Shown piece by piece: positions 48,861 through 57,742 of a DNA stretch of 64,000 nucleotides. Numbering within the stretch: position 1 is the first letter of the stretch; each line of letters begins with the position of its first letter. The translations under genes were made by a program, and so were the position numbers. The notes beneath the pieces are model-generated. The model was given only the letters and a program-made list of their open reading frames with translations, was not told the DNA's origin and did not search any database. Source of the stretch: Desulfurivibrio dismutans (GTDB lineage: Bacteria > Desulfobacterota > Desulfobulbia > Desulfobulbales > Desulfurivibrionaceae); assembly GCF_029210385.1 (NCBI RefSeq), contig NZ_JARGDQ010000001.1, positions 398,982 through 462,981 on the forward strand, given 5' to 3'.

Positions 48861-49706
48861 ATGGATGCGTCAACCCATAGTTCAGAATGCGCCAAACTCC
48901 TCCAGCGCTGGGAGCAAGCCTATTTGGCCCGCTCGTATGATGCGGCGGTGGGGCGTTTGTTCCGGGGGATCATCCATAATCTTAACGGGGTGTTACAGGT
49001 AGCTTCGTTCCATGGCGATATGTCGCGTCTGGCTCTGGGAAAAGCGGCCGAATTGCTGGCTCGGGCCCAGGAGGCCGGTGCTCCGGAACAGGCCGCCGAG
49101 GCCTTGCGGGAACTGGCGGTGGTAGTGGAGGAACAGCAAAAAGGGCTGGGCCAGTTTAAGGAAAGGTTGGGCCAGGGCTCGGAAATTCTGCGCCGGACCT
49201 TGATGTTGCCCGCCTTGAAAGCCGATGAACAGCAGCAGAGCTGGAGCCTCAATGAAGTGGTGGCGTGTGAAGACGAATTTCTAAGTGCCGATCCTTTTTA
49301 CAAACATAAACTGGCGCGCAAACTGGAACTGGCCCCGGAGTTGCCCGCCGTGACCGGAGACGCGGTGGTGATGCATGAGGTTGTGCACATCCTGCTGGAT
49401 AACGCGCTGGAGGCGGTGCGTGAACAGAGTGACGCGACGCTGGTGATGTTTAGCCAGGCGGTGGGGGATGAGGTCGAACTGGTGGTCCGGGACAATGGCC
49501 CAGGGGTGCCGGCGGAGCAGCGTGAACAGATTTTCGCCCCCTTTTTTACCACCCGCAGTAAACATCAGGGCCTGGGGCTGTATCTGGCCCGCAAGCTGGT
49601 CCGGAAGTGCGGTGGTGAGTTGGCGTGTGTGGATGGTCCCGGTGGCACCTTTCAACTGCGGTTGCCCGTTACCGGGGACACTGCGCGGCAGGTGAAAGAT
49701 GAGTGA
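48861..49706 (+). CDS. Soluble sensor histidine kinase
   Basis: The product has 281 residues and no membrane helix. The region around 'LFRGIIHNLNGVLQVASFHGDM' has the H-x-L-N form of a HisKA dimerisation helix. The ATPase domain has N-box 'EVVHILLDNALEAV', G1 'VVRDNGPGVP', F-box 'FAPFFTTRS' and G2 'GLGLYLARKLV'. There is no sensory domain and no adjacent response regulator, so input and partner are unknown. It overlaps rsmI by eight bases. AAAAGGAG precedes the start. Confidence 0.9.
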   Translation: MDASTHSSECAKLLQRWEQAYLARSYDAAVGRLFRGIIHNLNGVLQVASFHGDMSRLALGKAAELLARAQEAGAPEQAAEALRELAVVVEEQQKGLGQFKERLGQGSEILRRTLMLPALKADEQQQSWSLNEVVACEDEFLSADPFYKHKLARKLELAPELPAVTGDAVVMHEVVHILLDNALEAVREQSDATLVMFSQAVGDEVELVVRDNGPGVPAEQREQIFAPFFTTRSKHQGLGLYLARKLVRKCGGELACVDGPGGTFQLRLPVTGDTARQVKDE

Positions 49707-50556
49707 AGCGCCGGCCGGCATGTTATACGTTGTGGCCACCCCCATCGGCAATCTCGAGGATCTCACGCTGCGGGCATTGCGGGTGTTGGGTGAGGTGGAT
49801 CTAATTGCCGCCGAGGACACCCGGCGGACCAGAAAATTGCTCAATCATTTTGCCCTCAAAACCCCGTGCCTCAGCTATTATCGAGAAAATGAGGCCCGGC
49901 GGGCCGAAGAGATTCTCACCCGAATGCTGGCCGGGCAGTCGGTGGCCCTGGTCTCCGATGCCGGCACGCCGGGAATTGCCGATCCCGGCGCCCGCCTGGT
50001 TAATCGAGCCCGGGAGGCGGGGCTGCCGGTGGTGCCGCTGCCCGGCGCTTCGGCCCTGGCGGCTTTTTTGAGTGTGGCCGGACAGACCGGGGCCAGCCAT
50101 CTGTTTCTCGGCTTTTTGCCGGGCCGGGCCGGAGAGCGGCGCAAGCTGCTGCAAAGCCTGGTCGCCGAACCCCATCCCCTTGTTTTTTATGAATCGCCCC
50201 ATCGCCTGTTGAAAAGCCTGGCTGATGCCCTGGCCGTTCTGGGGGACCGCCCGGTGGTGCTGGGCCGGGAACTGACCAAGATCCATGAAGAAGTGCTGAC
50301 TGGTTCGCTGGCGCAACTGCTTGGCCGCCTGCAGGAACGGCCGGTGATCAAGGGTGAGTTTGTCGTGTTGCTGGCCGGGGCGGAACCAGTGTCGGCCCCG
50401 GCGATGGACCGCCCCTCCGGTGATGATTTTGCGCAACTGGCCGCCTGGTATCGCGACCAGGCGGGTTTTTCCTTGAAAGACGCGGCCCGCCGCCTGGCTG
50501 TTGACTTGGATCTGCCCCGCAGCAAGGTCTATCGCCGTCTACTGGATTTCTGGTAG
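49699..50556 (+). CDS. rsmI: 16S rRNA 2'-O-ribose methyltransferase RsmI (C1402)
   Basis: The 285-residue product is a tetrapyrrole-methylase-fold enzyme. It begins 'GMLYVVATPIGNLEDLTLRAL', then 'DLIAAEDTRRTRKLLNHF', 'LVSDAGTPGIADPGARLV' and 'YESPHRLLKSLADA', all RsmI signatures. A C-terminal helix-turn-helix-like tail ('DAARRLAVDLDLPRSKVYRRLLDF') is typical. ATG 49699 lies inside the end of the kinase gene, so translation is coupled. Confidence 0.96.
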   Translation: MSEAPAGMLYVVATPIGNLEDLTLRALRVLGEVDLIAAEDTRRTRKLLNHFALKTPCLSYYRENEARRAEEILTRMLAGQSVALVSDAGTPGIADPGARLVNRAREAGLPVVPLPGASALAAFLSVAGQTGASHLFLGFLPGRAGERRKLLQSLVAEPHPLVFYESPHRLLKSLADALAVLGDRPVVLGRELTKIHEEVLTGSLAQLLGRLQERPVIKGEFVVLLAGAEPVSAPAMDRPSGDDFAQLAAWYRDQAGFSLKDAARRLAVDLDLPRSKVYRRLLDFW

Positions 50557-50586
50557 TGGGGCCTGTTCAGCAGAGCGGCTTTATGC

Positions 50587-50615
50587 TTGTCAAGCGGCCA
50601 TTTTCCGACTAAATT
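50587..50615 (+). promoter_or_regulatory. Candidate rlmE promoter
   Basis: TTGTCA (50587-50592) and TAAATT (50610-50615) lie 17 bases apart in the 111-base gap before rlmE. Confidence 0.4.
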
Positions 50616-50667
50616 GCAACATTTTCCTTAAAGATGAAGGGTTGTCTGGGGCCGGGGCGTTTTATTA

Positions 50668-51261
50668 ATGAAGCAGGTTCAGGATTTTTATTTTCTCAAG
50701 GCCCGTAAAGAGGGTTATCCCGCCCGTTCGGTTTACAAGCTGGAGGAGGCCCAGCGGAAGTTTTCCCTGCTGCGGCCCGGCGACAAGGTGCTGGATCTGG
50801 GCTGTCAGCCTGGCAGCTGGTCCATGTACGCCGCCCGGGTGGTCGGGGTCCGGGGGTTGGTGGTGGGGGTGGATATCACCGCCGGCCCCATCAAAACCCG
50901 GGGCGGGGCGCCCTTTCATTTTGTGCTGGGCGATATCACCAAAGAGTCGGTGCAGGAGAAGGTCAAAAGCATCTGCCCCCGCTACCAGGTGCTCATCAGC
51001 GACATGGCCCCCCGGACCACCGGTAATCGCTGGGCCGATCAGCAGCAGTCCTTGCGCCTGGCGGAGACGGTGCTGGAACTGGCGGCAGACTGGTTGCAGC
51101 CCGGCGGTCATCTTTACTGCAAGGTCTTCGAGGGCGAGGATTTCCAGGAACTGGTGGCCACCGCCCGTCGATCATTCAGCAGGGTCAAGGTGTTCAAACC
51201 CAAAAGCTCCCGGGCCGAAAGCCGGGAAGTTTTTTTGCTGGCCATGAACCATCAGGGCTGA
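50668..51261 (+). CDS. rlmE: 23S rRNA uridine-2552 2'-O-methyltransferase RlmE (FtsJ)
   Basis: The 197-residue product has 'FYFLKARKEGYPARSVYKLEEAQRKF', the SAM motif 'VLDLGCQPGSWSMYAARVV' and 'VLISDMAPRTTGNRWADQ'. The catalytic K-D-K-E series is conserved: Lys in the RSVYKL region, Asp in SDMAP, Lys in 'GHLYCKVFEGEDF', Glu in 'RAESREVFLLA'. It is followed by the multi-hairpin element B1 and then yebC. Confidence 0.95.
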   Translation: MKQVQDFYFLKARKEGYPARSVYKLEEAQRKFSLLRPGDKVLDLGCQPGSWSMYAARVVGVRGLVVGVDITAGPIKTRGGAPFHFVLGDITKESVQEKVKSICPRYQVLISDMAPRTTGNRWADQQQSLRLAETVLELAADWLQPGGHLYCKVFEGEDFQELVATARRSFSRVKVFKPKSSRAESREVFLLAMNHQG

Positions 51262-51292
51262 TTTTTGCCCTTTATTTGCAGATTGCGATAAC

Positions 51293-51452
51293 TGATGACT
51301 TCGCAAGAAGTCATCAACGCGCCCATGGATGGGCGCGCAAATCAATAGCTTGCTGTGTAAACCATTGATTTGTAAGGAAAACGGAAACCGCGTTTTCGCT
51401 TTCCGGGGAGCAAAAAGTCCATGGACGGACTTTTTGCGACATCATCGTAACT
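51293..51452. repeat. Family B multi-hairpin element, copy B1
   Basis: Five hairpins in a row: TGATGACTT-cgcaag-AAGTCATCA, CGCGCCCAT-gg-ATGGGCGCG, AAATCAAT...ATTGATTT, GAAAACG-gaaacc-GCGTTTTC and GCAAAAAGTCC-atggac-GGACTTTTTGC. The first strand (GATGACTTCGCAAGAAGTC) and the complement of the last strand (GATGATGTCGCAAAAAGTCC) are near-identical, so an outer stem can enclose the inner hairpins. It ends about 13 bases before the yebC start. Confidence 0.8.
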
Positions 51453-51465
51453 TGAAGAGGAGAGT

Positions 51466-52215
51466 ATGGCAGGACATTCCAAATGGGCCAACATCAAGCA
51501 CCGCAAAGGGGCGGCGGACGCCAAGCGGGGCAAGGTCTTTACCAGGCTGATCAAGGAAATTATTGTGGCCGCCCGGCTGGGCGGTGGCGACATTGACGGC
51601 AACCCCCGGTTGCGCACCGCGGTGGCGGCCGCCAAAGCGGAAAACATGCCCAAGGAGAACATCGAACGGGCCATCAAGAAGGGTTCCGGCGAGCTGGAAG
51701 GGGTTTCCTACGAGGAGATCACCTATGAAGGATACGGCCCCGGCGGAGTGGCGGTGATGGTGGAATGCATGACCGACAACCGGGTGCGTACCGTGGCCGA
51801 TGTCCGCTTCATGTTCAGTAAAGCCGGTGGCAACCTGGGTGAGAGCAACTGTGTTTCCTGGATGTTTGACCGCAAGGGTCAAATCCTGGTGGATCGGGAG
51901 GTGATCTCCGAAGACGAGTTGATGGAGGCCGCCATTGAGGCCGGGGCTGAAGATGTGGTCACGGAAGAAGGCACTTACCAGGTGCTTACCGACCCGGACG
52001 ACTTTGCTGCGGTCAGCGAGGCACTGCAGAGCAAGGGAATTGCTTTTGTGGAGGCCGCCATTGCCATGGTCCCTAAAAACACCGTGGAGGTGGGGGATGA
52101 ACAAACGGCCCGGCAGCTCATGAAGCTGCTGGACAACCTGGAAGATAACGATGACGTCCAGCATGTGCATGCCAACTTCGACATTCCCGATGCGGTGATG
52201 GAGGCTCTCTCCTGA
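51466..52215 (+). CDS. yebC: YebC/PmpR-family protein
   Basis: The 249-residue product starts with the family hallmark '[20 protein letters not shown]' and has '[27 protein letters not shown]' and '[14 protein letters not shown]'. YebC proteins bind DNA or act in translation of proline-rich stretches. Position immediately before ruvCAB is common across bacteria. GAGGAG lies before the ATG. Its TGA (52213-52215) overlaps a possible CTG start of ruvC. Confidence 0.97.
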   Translation: MAGHSKWANIKHRKGAADAKRGKVFTRLIKEIIVAARLGGGDIDGNPRLRTAVAAAKAENMPKENIERAIKKGSGELEGVSYEEITYEGYGPGGVAVMVECMTDNRVRTVADVRFMFSKAGGNLGESNCVSWMFDRKGQILVDREVISEDELMEAAIEAGAEDVVTEEGTYQVLTDPDDFAAVSEALQSKGIAFVEAAIAMVPKNTVEVGDEQTARQLMKLLDNLEDNDDVQHVHANFDIPDAVMEALS

Positions 52216-52718
52216 GTGGGGTCGAGCGAATTTTGGGGGTGGACCCCGGCTCCCGGATCACCGGTTACGGGGTCATCGAACAGGACGGACCGCGACTGCG
52301 TTTCATCAGTTGCGGGGTCCTGCGGGTGGAGCGTTACGGCTCCCTGGCGGAGCGGATCTACCGGGTCCACCAGGGCTTGGGTGAGGTGATCATGACCCAT
52401 CGGCCCGGGAAAATGGCGGTGGAGGATGTGTTTGTGGCCGGCAACCCCAAGGCGGCTTTGAAGCTTGGCCACGCCCGGGGGGTGATTCTGCTGGCCGCCA
52501 TGCAGCACGGACTGCCGCTGGCGGAGTTCACACCGATGATGGTCAAGCAGGCGGTGGCCGGTTACGGACGGGCCTCCAAGGAGCAGGTGCAGCGGATGGT
52601 CCGGGCCCTGTTGAATTTGTCAGCCAGCCCGTCGGAAGATGCCGCCGATGCCCTGGCGGTGGCGGTATGCGGCGCCAACCACCGCAGCGCCGACTGTTGG
52701 CAGCTCTTGCATCAGTGA
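52212..52718 (+). CDS. ruvC: Crossover junction endodeoxyribonuclease RuvC
   Basis: The product is a Holliday-junction resolvase. Catalytic Asp in '[15 protein letters not shown]', Glu in '[20 protein letters not shown]' and the final Asp pair in '[13 protein letters not shown]' are visible. The start is uncertain. TTG 52233 would give M-G-V-D-P, cutting into the first beta strand. CTG 52212 gives a full '[12 protein letters not shown]' N-terminus, has GGAGG seven bases upstream, and overlaps the yebC stop as CTGA; I prefer it. The stop TGA is the first three bases of hairpin element B2. Confidence 0.93.
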   Translation: MSGVERILGVDPGSRITGYGVIEQDGPRLRFISCGVLRVERYGSLAERIYRVHQGLGEVIMTHRPGKMAVEDVFVAGNPKAALKLGHARGVILLAAMQHGLPLAEFTPMMVKQAVAGYGRASKEQVQRMVRALLNLSASPSEDAADALAVAVCGANHRSADCWQLLHQ

Positions 52719-52775
52719 TGACTTCGTAAGAAGTCATCATCGCGCCCATGGACGGACTTTTTGTGACTTCATCAT
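52716..52775. repeat. Family B element, shortened copy B2 (contains the ruvC stop codon)
   Basis: The first hairpin TGATGACTT-cgtaag-AAGTCATCA includes the ruvC TGA. Then GCGCCCATGGA runs directly into CGGACTTTTTG. In B1 these two halves belong to separate hairpins about 90 bases apart, so B2 looks like a deletion between two CCATGGA loops. Confidence 0.75.
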
Positions 52776-52777
52776 CA

Positions 52778-52824
52778 GTAGATGTTCAACACTGCCGCGA
52801 CCTGCGGCAATGCTGCACGTTAAC
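52778..52824. repeat. Family A repeat, degenerate minimal copy A6
   Basis: The ends GTAGATGTTCAACA and TGCTGCACGTTAAC are imperfect. The centre pairs as TGCCGC-gacct-GCGGCA. It lies three bases after element B2, between ruvC and ruvA. Confidence 0.55.
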
Positions 52825-52894
52825 GCCATTTAAGGCAGCGGGTTGCCGGGCCTGAAGAACAGGTAAAAAGTGAGATGAACAGGACCGACGGAAA

Positions 52895-53539
52895 GTGATT
52901 GCTTCCTTGCAGGGAAAACTGGTCCACAAAGACCACGACAGTCTGGTCATCGAGGTCGGTGGCGTGGGTTATGAGGTGTTTCTGCCTGCCGCCCGGCATG
53001 AGCGCTTGCCGGCCATCGGCGAGGAGCTTTTTCTGTATATCCAGACCGTGGTTCGGGAGGATTCCTTCAATCTCTACGGCTTTCCCGACGGCCGCGAGAA
53101 AAGAATGTTTCAACTCCTGCTGGGGGTTTCCGGCGTAGGGCCGCGGCTGGCCATGAATATTCTGGCCGCCGCCGAACCCGCCGCCCTGAGCCGCGCCATC
53201 ATTGGCGACGATATTGTTTTTCTGAAAAAACTGCCTGGCGTGGGCAAAAAAACCGCCGAACGCCTGTGCCTGGAACTGGGTGACCGGATGGAGTTTTTTC
53301 CCGCCGCCGACGGGGTGGCCGGAGTGGCCGGCGGCGGACCGGCCGCCTCGTTGGAGTCCCCCGCCGGGCTCGATTTCAGCGAACAGTCCTTTCAAGACGC
53401 CTTTTCCGCTCTGGTTAACCTGGGATACCCGGCTTCCCAGGCCCGGGCCGCTTTGGAAGGTTTGCGGGCGGCCTCCGATTCCTCCCTTGAACTGCCGGTG
53501 GAAGAGCTGCTGCGGCAGGCTTTGAGGTCTCTTGCATGA
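52895..53539 (+). CDS. ruvA: Holliday junction branch migration protein RuvA
   Basis: The 214-residue product begins '[29 protein letters not shown]' from GTG 52895, the usual RuvA N-terminal OB fold. Two helix-hairpin-helix motifs follow ('[16 protein letters not shown]', '[19 protein letters not shown]'), then a flexible Gly/Ala linker and the C-terminal RuvB-binding domain ('[22 protein letters not shown]'). It overlaps ruvB as ATGA. Repeats A6 and B2 separate it from ruvC. Confidence 0.96.
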   Translation: MIASLQGKLVHKDHDSLVIEVGGVGYEVFLPAARHERLPAIGEELFLYIQTVVREDSFNLYGFPDGREKRMFQLLLGVSGVGPRLAMNILAAAEPAALSRAIIGDDIVFLKKLPGVGKKTAERLCLELGDRMEFFPAADGVAGVAGGGPAASLESPAGLDFSEQSFQDAFSALVNLGYPASQARAALEGLRAASDSSLELPVEELLRQALRSLA

Positions 53540-54633
53540 TGAACCAGGAAGAGCGGCTCGTCAGCCCCGATGCGGTTACCGATGATCTCTGCGAGGTTGC
53601 CCTGCGACCAAAGCTGCTGAGCCAGTATATCGGCCAGGAGCAAGTCAAGGAGAACCTGGCGATTGCCATTGCCGCCGCCAAAGGGCGGAGTGAGGCCCTG
53701 GATCATACCCTGTTTCACGGTTTTCCCGGGCTGGGTAAGACCACCCTGGCTTATGTGATTGCCAACGAGATGGCCGCCGGCATCCGGGTTACCTCGGGGC
53801 CGGTCATCGAGCGGCCCGGTGATCTTGCCGCCATCCTCACCAGTCTCCAGGAAGGAGATGTGCTGTTCATCGACGAAATTCATCGCCTCAACCACGTGGT
53901 GGAAGAGATTCTCTACCCGGCCATGGAGGACTTTGAGCTGGACCTGGTGATTGGCCAGGGGCCGGGGGCTCGCAGCGTGAAGATGTCTTTGCCCCGCTTC
54001 ACCCTGGTGGGGGCCACCACCCGCACCGGCCTGCTGACTCCGCCCTTGCGGGATCGTTTCGGTCTTTCCCTGCGGCTGGACTTTTATGCCCCCGAGGAAC
54101 TGGTGGCCATTGTCAAGCGATCGGCGAATTTGCTGGGGGTACCCATTGACGAAGCCGGGGCTTTGGAGATCGGTCGCCGTTCCCGGGGCACGCCCCGGAT
54201 CGCCAACCGCCTGTTGCGCCGCCTGCGGGATTTTGCCGAGGTCAAGGGCCGGGGTCGGATCACCGCCCAGATCGCCGACGCCGCTCTCAGCATGTTGGGG
54301 GTCGACCTGCTGGGTTTTGACGAAATGGATCGCCGCATCCTGTTGGCCCTGATCGACCGTTTTCAGGGCGGCCCCATTGGCCTGGACACCCTGGCCACCA
54401 TGGTCTGCGAGGAAAAAAATACCCTGGAAGATGTTTACGAGCCTTTTCTGATCCAGGCCGGTTTTTTGGTCCGGACCCCCCGTGGGCGGATGGCCACCCG
54501 GGCCGCCTATGAACATTTCGGCCGCAGCTTCCGTCCCGGCGGTTCGGCGCCCACCGAAACTCCGGAACTTTTTGCCGATGCCCCGTCGCTGACGGTCCGG
54601 AAAGCGGCGGCGGCCAAAAAAAATAAGGAATAA
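53536..54633 (+). CDS. ruvB: Holliday junction branch migration ATPase RuvB
   Basis: The product has 365 residues. Walker A '[19 protein letters not shown]', Walker B '[16 protein letters not shown]', sensor 1 '[11 protein letters not shown]', arginine finger '[13 protein letters not shown]' and sensor 2 '[17 protein letters not shown]' are all present. The winged-helix C-terminus has '[12 protein letters not shown]'. The last ~25 residues form a non-conserved Lys/Ala tail. It is translationally coupled to ruvA. Confidence 0.97.
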   Translation: MMNQEERLVSPDAVTDDLCEVALRPKLLSQYIGQEQVKENLAIAIAAAKGRSEALDHTLFHGFPGLGKTTLAYVIANEMAAGIRVTSGPVIERPGDLAAILTSLQEGDVLFIDEIHRLNHVVEEILYPAMEDFELDLVIGQGPGARSVKMSLPRFTLVGATTRTGLLTPPLRDRFGLSLRLDFYAPEELVAIVKRSANLLGVPIDEAGALEIGRRSRGTPRIANRLLRRLRDFAEVKGRGRITAQIADAALSMLGVDLLGFDEMDRRILLALIDRFQGGPIGLDTLATMVCEEKNTLEDVYEPFLIQAGFLVRTPRGRMATRAAYEHFGRSFRPGGSAPTETPELFADAPSLTVRKAAAAKKNKE

Positions 54634-54638
54634 ATGCC

Positions 54639-55487
54639 ATGAGCCCAGCGGTTAAAACCGTTTGTGACCTGGCGGCTAAAAAGGCCGCCGGCGAAAAAAT
54701 TACCATGCTCACCGCCCATGACGCCGCCTTCGGGGCCCTGGTCGACCGGGCCGGGGTCGACCTGGTGCTGGTGGGGGATTCGTTGGGGATGGTGGCCCTG
54801 GGGTATGACTCCACCGTGCCGGTGACCATGGACGAGATGATCCACCATGCCAGGGCGGTGCGCCGTGGGGTAAAGGAGGCTCTGCTGGTTGGTGATATGC
54901 CTTTTCTGTCCTATCAGGTCGGGGAGTGGGATGCCATTATCAACGCTGGCCGTTTCCTCAAGGAAGCCGGCTGCGCGGCGGTGAAGCTGGAAGGCGGGGC
55001 CGAGGTGGCGCCGCTGGTGGCGGCCGTGGTGCGGGCCGGCATTCCGGTACTGGGGCACATCGGCTTAACCCCCCAAACAGCCGGTCAACTGGGCGGTTAT
55101 AAGGTCCAGGGCAAGGACGCCGAGTCGGCGGCCAAGCTGGAGCATGATGCCCGGGCCCTGGAGGCGGCCGGAGCCTCGGCGCTGGTGCTGGAATGCGTCC
55201 CGGCTCTGCTGGCCAAACGGATCAGTGCTGAAATGAAAATTCCCACCATCGGCATCGGGGCTGGACCGTACTGCGATGGTCAGGTGCTGGTTAGCCACGA
55301 CCTGCTGGGGCTTTTCCGGGGGTTTACCCCCAAGTTTGCCAAGCAGTACGCCCTGCTGGCCGATCAGGCCGATCAGGCTCTGGCGGCCTTCCGGCGGGAG
55401 GTGAATAGCGGAGAATTTCCCGCCGCCGAGCATTCTTTCGGGTCTCTGGTTGAAGAAAAAGAGGCACCGGCCGATAAGAAGGCGTAA
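54639..55487 (+). CDS. panB: 3-methyl-2-oxobutanoate hydroxymethyltransferase
   Basis: The 282-residue product makes ketopantoate in the pantothenate/CoA pathway. Signatures are 'MLTAHDAAFGALVDRAGVDLVLVGDSLGMV', 'VTMDEMIHHARAVRRG', 'LVGDMPFLSYQ', 'AVKLEGGAEV', 'IPVLGHIGLTPQ' and 'IGIGAGPYCDGQVLVSHDLLGLF'. It starts five bases after ruvB, an unusual but plausible operon partner. There are no other pan genes in the window. Confidence 0.96.
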   Translation: MSPAVKTVCDLAAKKAAGEKITMLTAHDAAFGALVDRAGVDLVLVGDSLGMVALGYDSTVPVTMDEMIHHARAVRRGVKEALLVGDMPFLSYQVGEWDAIINAGRFLKEAGCAAVKLEGGAEVAPLVAAVVRAGIPVLGHIGLTPQTAGQLGGYKVQGKDAESAAKLEHDARALEAAGASALVLECVPALLAKRISAEMKIPTIGIGAGPYCDGQVLVSHDLLGLFRGFTPKFAKQYALLADQADQALAAFRREVNSGEFPAAEHSFGSLVEEKEAPADKKA

Positions 55488-55566
55488 GCTCGGCCTCCTC
55501 TTCGGTAACCGGGAGAGGGGGAACACATTTTCTCGTGGCCAAACATGTTGTAAAAAGGTTTAAGGA

Positions 55567-56331
55567 ATGGATTTAGCAACCTTAATAGGGGTGGTCCTGG
55601 GCTCCGTACTGTTGATGGGAGCCATTTTGCTGGGTGATGCGCCGGGGATTTTTTTTAACCCGCCCTCGGTGCTCATCGTTTTCGGCGGCACCCTGGCCAC
55701 GGCCATGATCCGGTTCAGTATGGCCGATGTCATCAATTCCGCCAAGATCGCCATGAATGCTTTCACCATGCGGGGCAATAACCCCCAGGAGGTGATTGCC
55801 GAGATCGTCAACCTGGCCCATGTAGCCCGTAAAAACGGCCTGATCGTGCTGGAGCAGCAGCCCATCACCGATCCCTTTTTGAAAAAAGCGATCATGTACT
55901 GCGTGGATGGGCATGAGGCGGACTTCATCGAAGAGGTGCTGCAAAAAGAGGTGGATCTTACTATCACCCGCCATCAGGTGGGGCAGCAGGTATTCAACGG
56001 CATGGGAACTTCGGCCCCGGCCTTCGGGATGATCGGCACCCTGGTGGGGCTGGTGCAGATGCTGTCGGTGATGGATGACCCGGCGTCCATCGGCCCCGGC
56101 ATGGCGGTGGCCCTGTTGACCACCCTTTACGGCGCGGTGCTGGCCAACTTCCTCTTTATTCCCATTGCCGACAAACTGGCCCTGCGCAGCCAGGAAGAGG
56201 AGCAGAACCGGCAGTTGATCATTGAGGGGGTGCTGGGCATCCTCAAGGGTCTCAACCCCCGGGTAATGGAGGAATTCCTGGAAACCTTTCTGCCGCCCAA
56301 GGATCGCAAAAACGCCATGGCCGGCCGGTAA
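55567..56331 (+). CDS. motA: Flagellar motor stator protein MotA
   Basis: The 254-residue product has four membrane helices (about 4-22, 30-50, 150-172 and 180-205) and the long cytoplasmic loop expected for MotA/PomA. The motif 'APAFGMIGTLVGLVQMLSVMDDPASIGPGMAVALLTTLYGAVLANFLFIPIADKL' region carries the conserved prolines of the ion channel. AAGGA precedes ATG 55567. It forms the stator with MotB, encoded six bases downstream. No other flagellar genes are nearby. Confidence 0.95.
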   Translation: MDLATLIGVVLGSVLLMGAILLGDAPGIFFNPPSVLIVFGGTLATAMIRFSMADVINSAKIAMNAFTMRGNNPQEVIAEIVNLAHVARKNGLIVLEQQPITDPFLKKAIMYCVDGHEADFIEEVLQKEVDLTITRHQVGQQVFNGMGTSAPAFGMIGTLVGLVQMLSVMDDPASIGPGMAVALLTTLYGAVLANFLFIPIADKLALRSQEEEQNRQLIIEGVLGILKGLNPRVMEEFLETFLPPKDRKNAMAGR

Positions 56332-56337
56332 GCAGCA

Positions 56338-57093
56338 ATGGCTAAGAAAAAAGCCAGAAGACAGAAACCGCCGACCCCGGGGGCTCCGCTGTGGATGGCG
56401 ACCTTTGCCGATATCGCCATTTTGTTGTTGTGCTTTCTGGTGCTGATTCTCTCTTTTTCGACTCTGGATGAGCCGAGTTTTCTCAAGGTTACCGGTTCCA
56501 TCAAGCGGGCTTTCGGGGTGCAGGCGATCACTCCGGCCCATGATATTCCCCGGGCGGAAAGAATTATTGCCACGGTATTTGAAACCGTGCCTTTTGAGGT
56601 GCGGGAACCGATCCAGCAGCTGTTCAAGGAGCTGGAAGATGCCGGTCTGGTTACGGTTGAGGATGATGAAGCCGGGGAAGTGACGGTGCGGATCCGGGAT
56701 TCGGTGGCCTTTGCCTTTGGCCAAGCGCAACTGAGGGAAGAATTCAGGGAGTTGCTCGATCAGTTGGGTGAGACCTTGGTGGCAAGTCAGGCCACTATGG
56801 TGGTGGAAGGGCATACCGACAACGTGCCTATGCGGCCCGGGGCGCCGTTTTCCTCCAACTGGGCCCTGTCGGCCGCCCGTTCGGTGGCGGTGGTGGAATA
56901 CCTGGTGGAACGGCATGGCGTCCCCCGGGATCGCCTGGCCGCTGAGGCCTACGCTGACAGCCGGCCGGTGGTGCCCAACGATACGGCGGAGGGCAGGGCG
57001 ACCAATCGGCGGGTGGAGTTCAGGATCAAGCCCGGCGAGGATTTGCGGGTCTTTGAGGGGTTTGATGATTTTATCGATTTGGACCAGCAGTGA
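56338..57093 (+). CDS. motB: Flagellar motor stator protein MotB
   Basis: The product has 251 residues. A basic N-terminus leads into one membrane helix with the ion-carrying Asp in 'WMATFADIAILLLCFLVLIL'. The plug region follows. An OmpA-like peptidoglycan-binding domain at the C-terminus has 'VEGHTDNVPM', 'NWALSAARSVAVVEYLV' and 'ATNRRVEFRI'. It anchors the stator to the cell wall. Whether H+ or Na+ is used cannot be told from these segments. Confidence 0.95.
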   Translation: MAKKKARRQKPPTPGAPLWMATFADIAILLLCFLVLILSFSTLDEPSFLKVTGSIKRAFGVQAITPAHDIPRAERIIATVFETVPFEVREPIQQLFKELEDAGLVTVEDDEAGEVTVRIRDSVAFAFGQAQLREEFRELLDQLGETLVASQATMVVEGHTDNVPMRPGAPFSSNWALSAARSVAVVEYLVERHGVPRDRLAAEAYADSRPVVPNDTAEGRATNRRVEFRIKPGEDLRVFEGFDDFIDLDQQ

Positions 57094-57148
57094 GTTGCCG
57101 CGCGCTGGACAGGTTGGATTGCTTTGACCATTACGAACAGGAGCGGTT

Positions 57149-57742
57149 ATGAGCAACGGACGGAACCGAAGAGGGGCGGTACGGGCCACGGATCGGGTCC
57201 TGCTGGCCTATAAAAAGGTCTCACCGGAGAAATTTGAAGATATTACCGAGGATTATCGGCAGGGGATCTCGATCTATACCCAGGAAGGGCTGGCCGATAT
57301 CCAGATGTATGTCGGGGCCCAGGCCGCGCTGGATCGCATGCGGCTCAAAGATCCGGATATGGCCGATTTCCTCAAACATCTGGACAACAAGGTTAACCTG
57401 CTGCTCAAAAGAGTCAAGGGAGAGCGCGGCGTTTTTGACGCCCTCAAGATGCAAAAGGTCAATCTCAGCGCCAAGGGGCTGGCCTTTTATGCCTTTGAGG
57501 CCTTCCAGCCCGGTGAAATCGTCGAGGTTCATCTGGCCCTGTTGCCGGCTTACACCTTCCTCTACTTCTTTGTCCGGGTGGTTAAATGCGATAGCGAAGG
57601 TGAGCACCAGGGAAAAACCATTTACCGGGTAGGCTCCGAGTTTGCCCTGCTGATGGAAGAAGATCGCGACAAACTGGTGCAGCACAGCTTTAAGCAGCAG
57701 AGCATGGCCCTGCGCAGCCGCCGGCAGGGAGAAGATGAATGA
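57149..57742 (+). CDS. PilZ-like c-di-GMP-binding domain protein
   Basis: The product has 197 residues. The second half resembles a PilZ barrel ('MQKVNLSAKGLAFYAFEAFQPGEIVEVHLALLP', 'VVKCDSEG... YRVGSEFALLMEEDRDKLVQHSFKQQ'), although the usual upstream RxxxR is not clear. AGGAG precedes the ATG. Its place directly behind motAB suggests control of motor function by c-di-GMP. Its stop overlaps the fumarase start (ATGA). Confidence 0.75.
   Translation: MSNGRNRRGAVRATDRVLLAYKKVSPEKFEDITEDYRQGISIYTQEGLADIQMYVGAQAALDRMRLKDPDMADFLKHLDNKVNLLLKRVKGERGVFDALKMQKVNLSAKGLAFYAFEAFQPGEIVEVHLALLPAYTFLYFFVRVVKCDSEGEHQGKTIYRVGSEFALLMEEDRDKLVQHSFKQQSMALRSRRQGEDE

Noticed and set aside
50557..50600. GTTCAGCAG after rsmI looks like one arm of repeat family A
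   Set aside because: The opposite arm is missing and the rest of the gap does not match other copies, so it was not listed as a copy.
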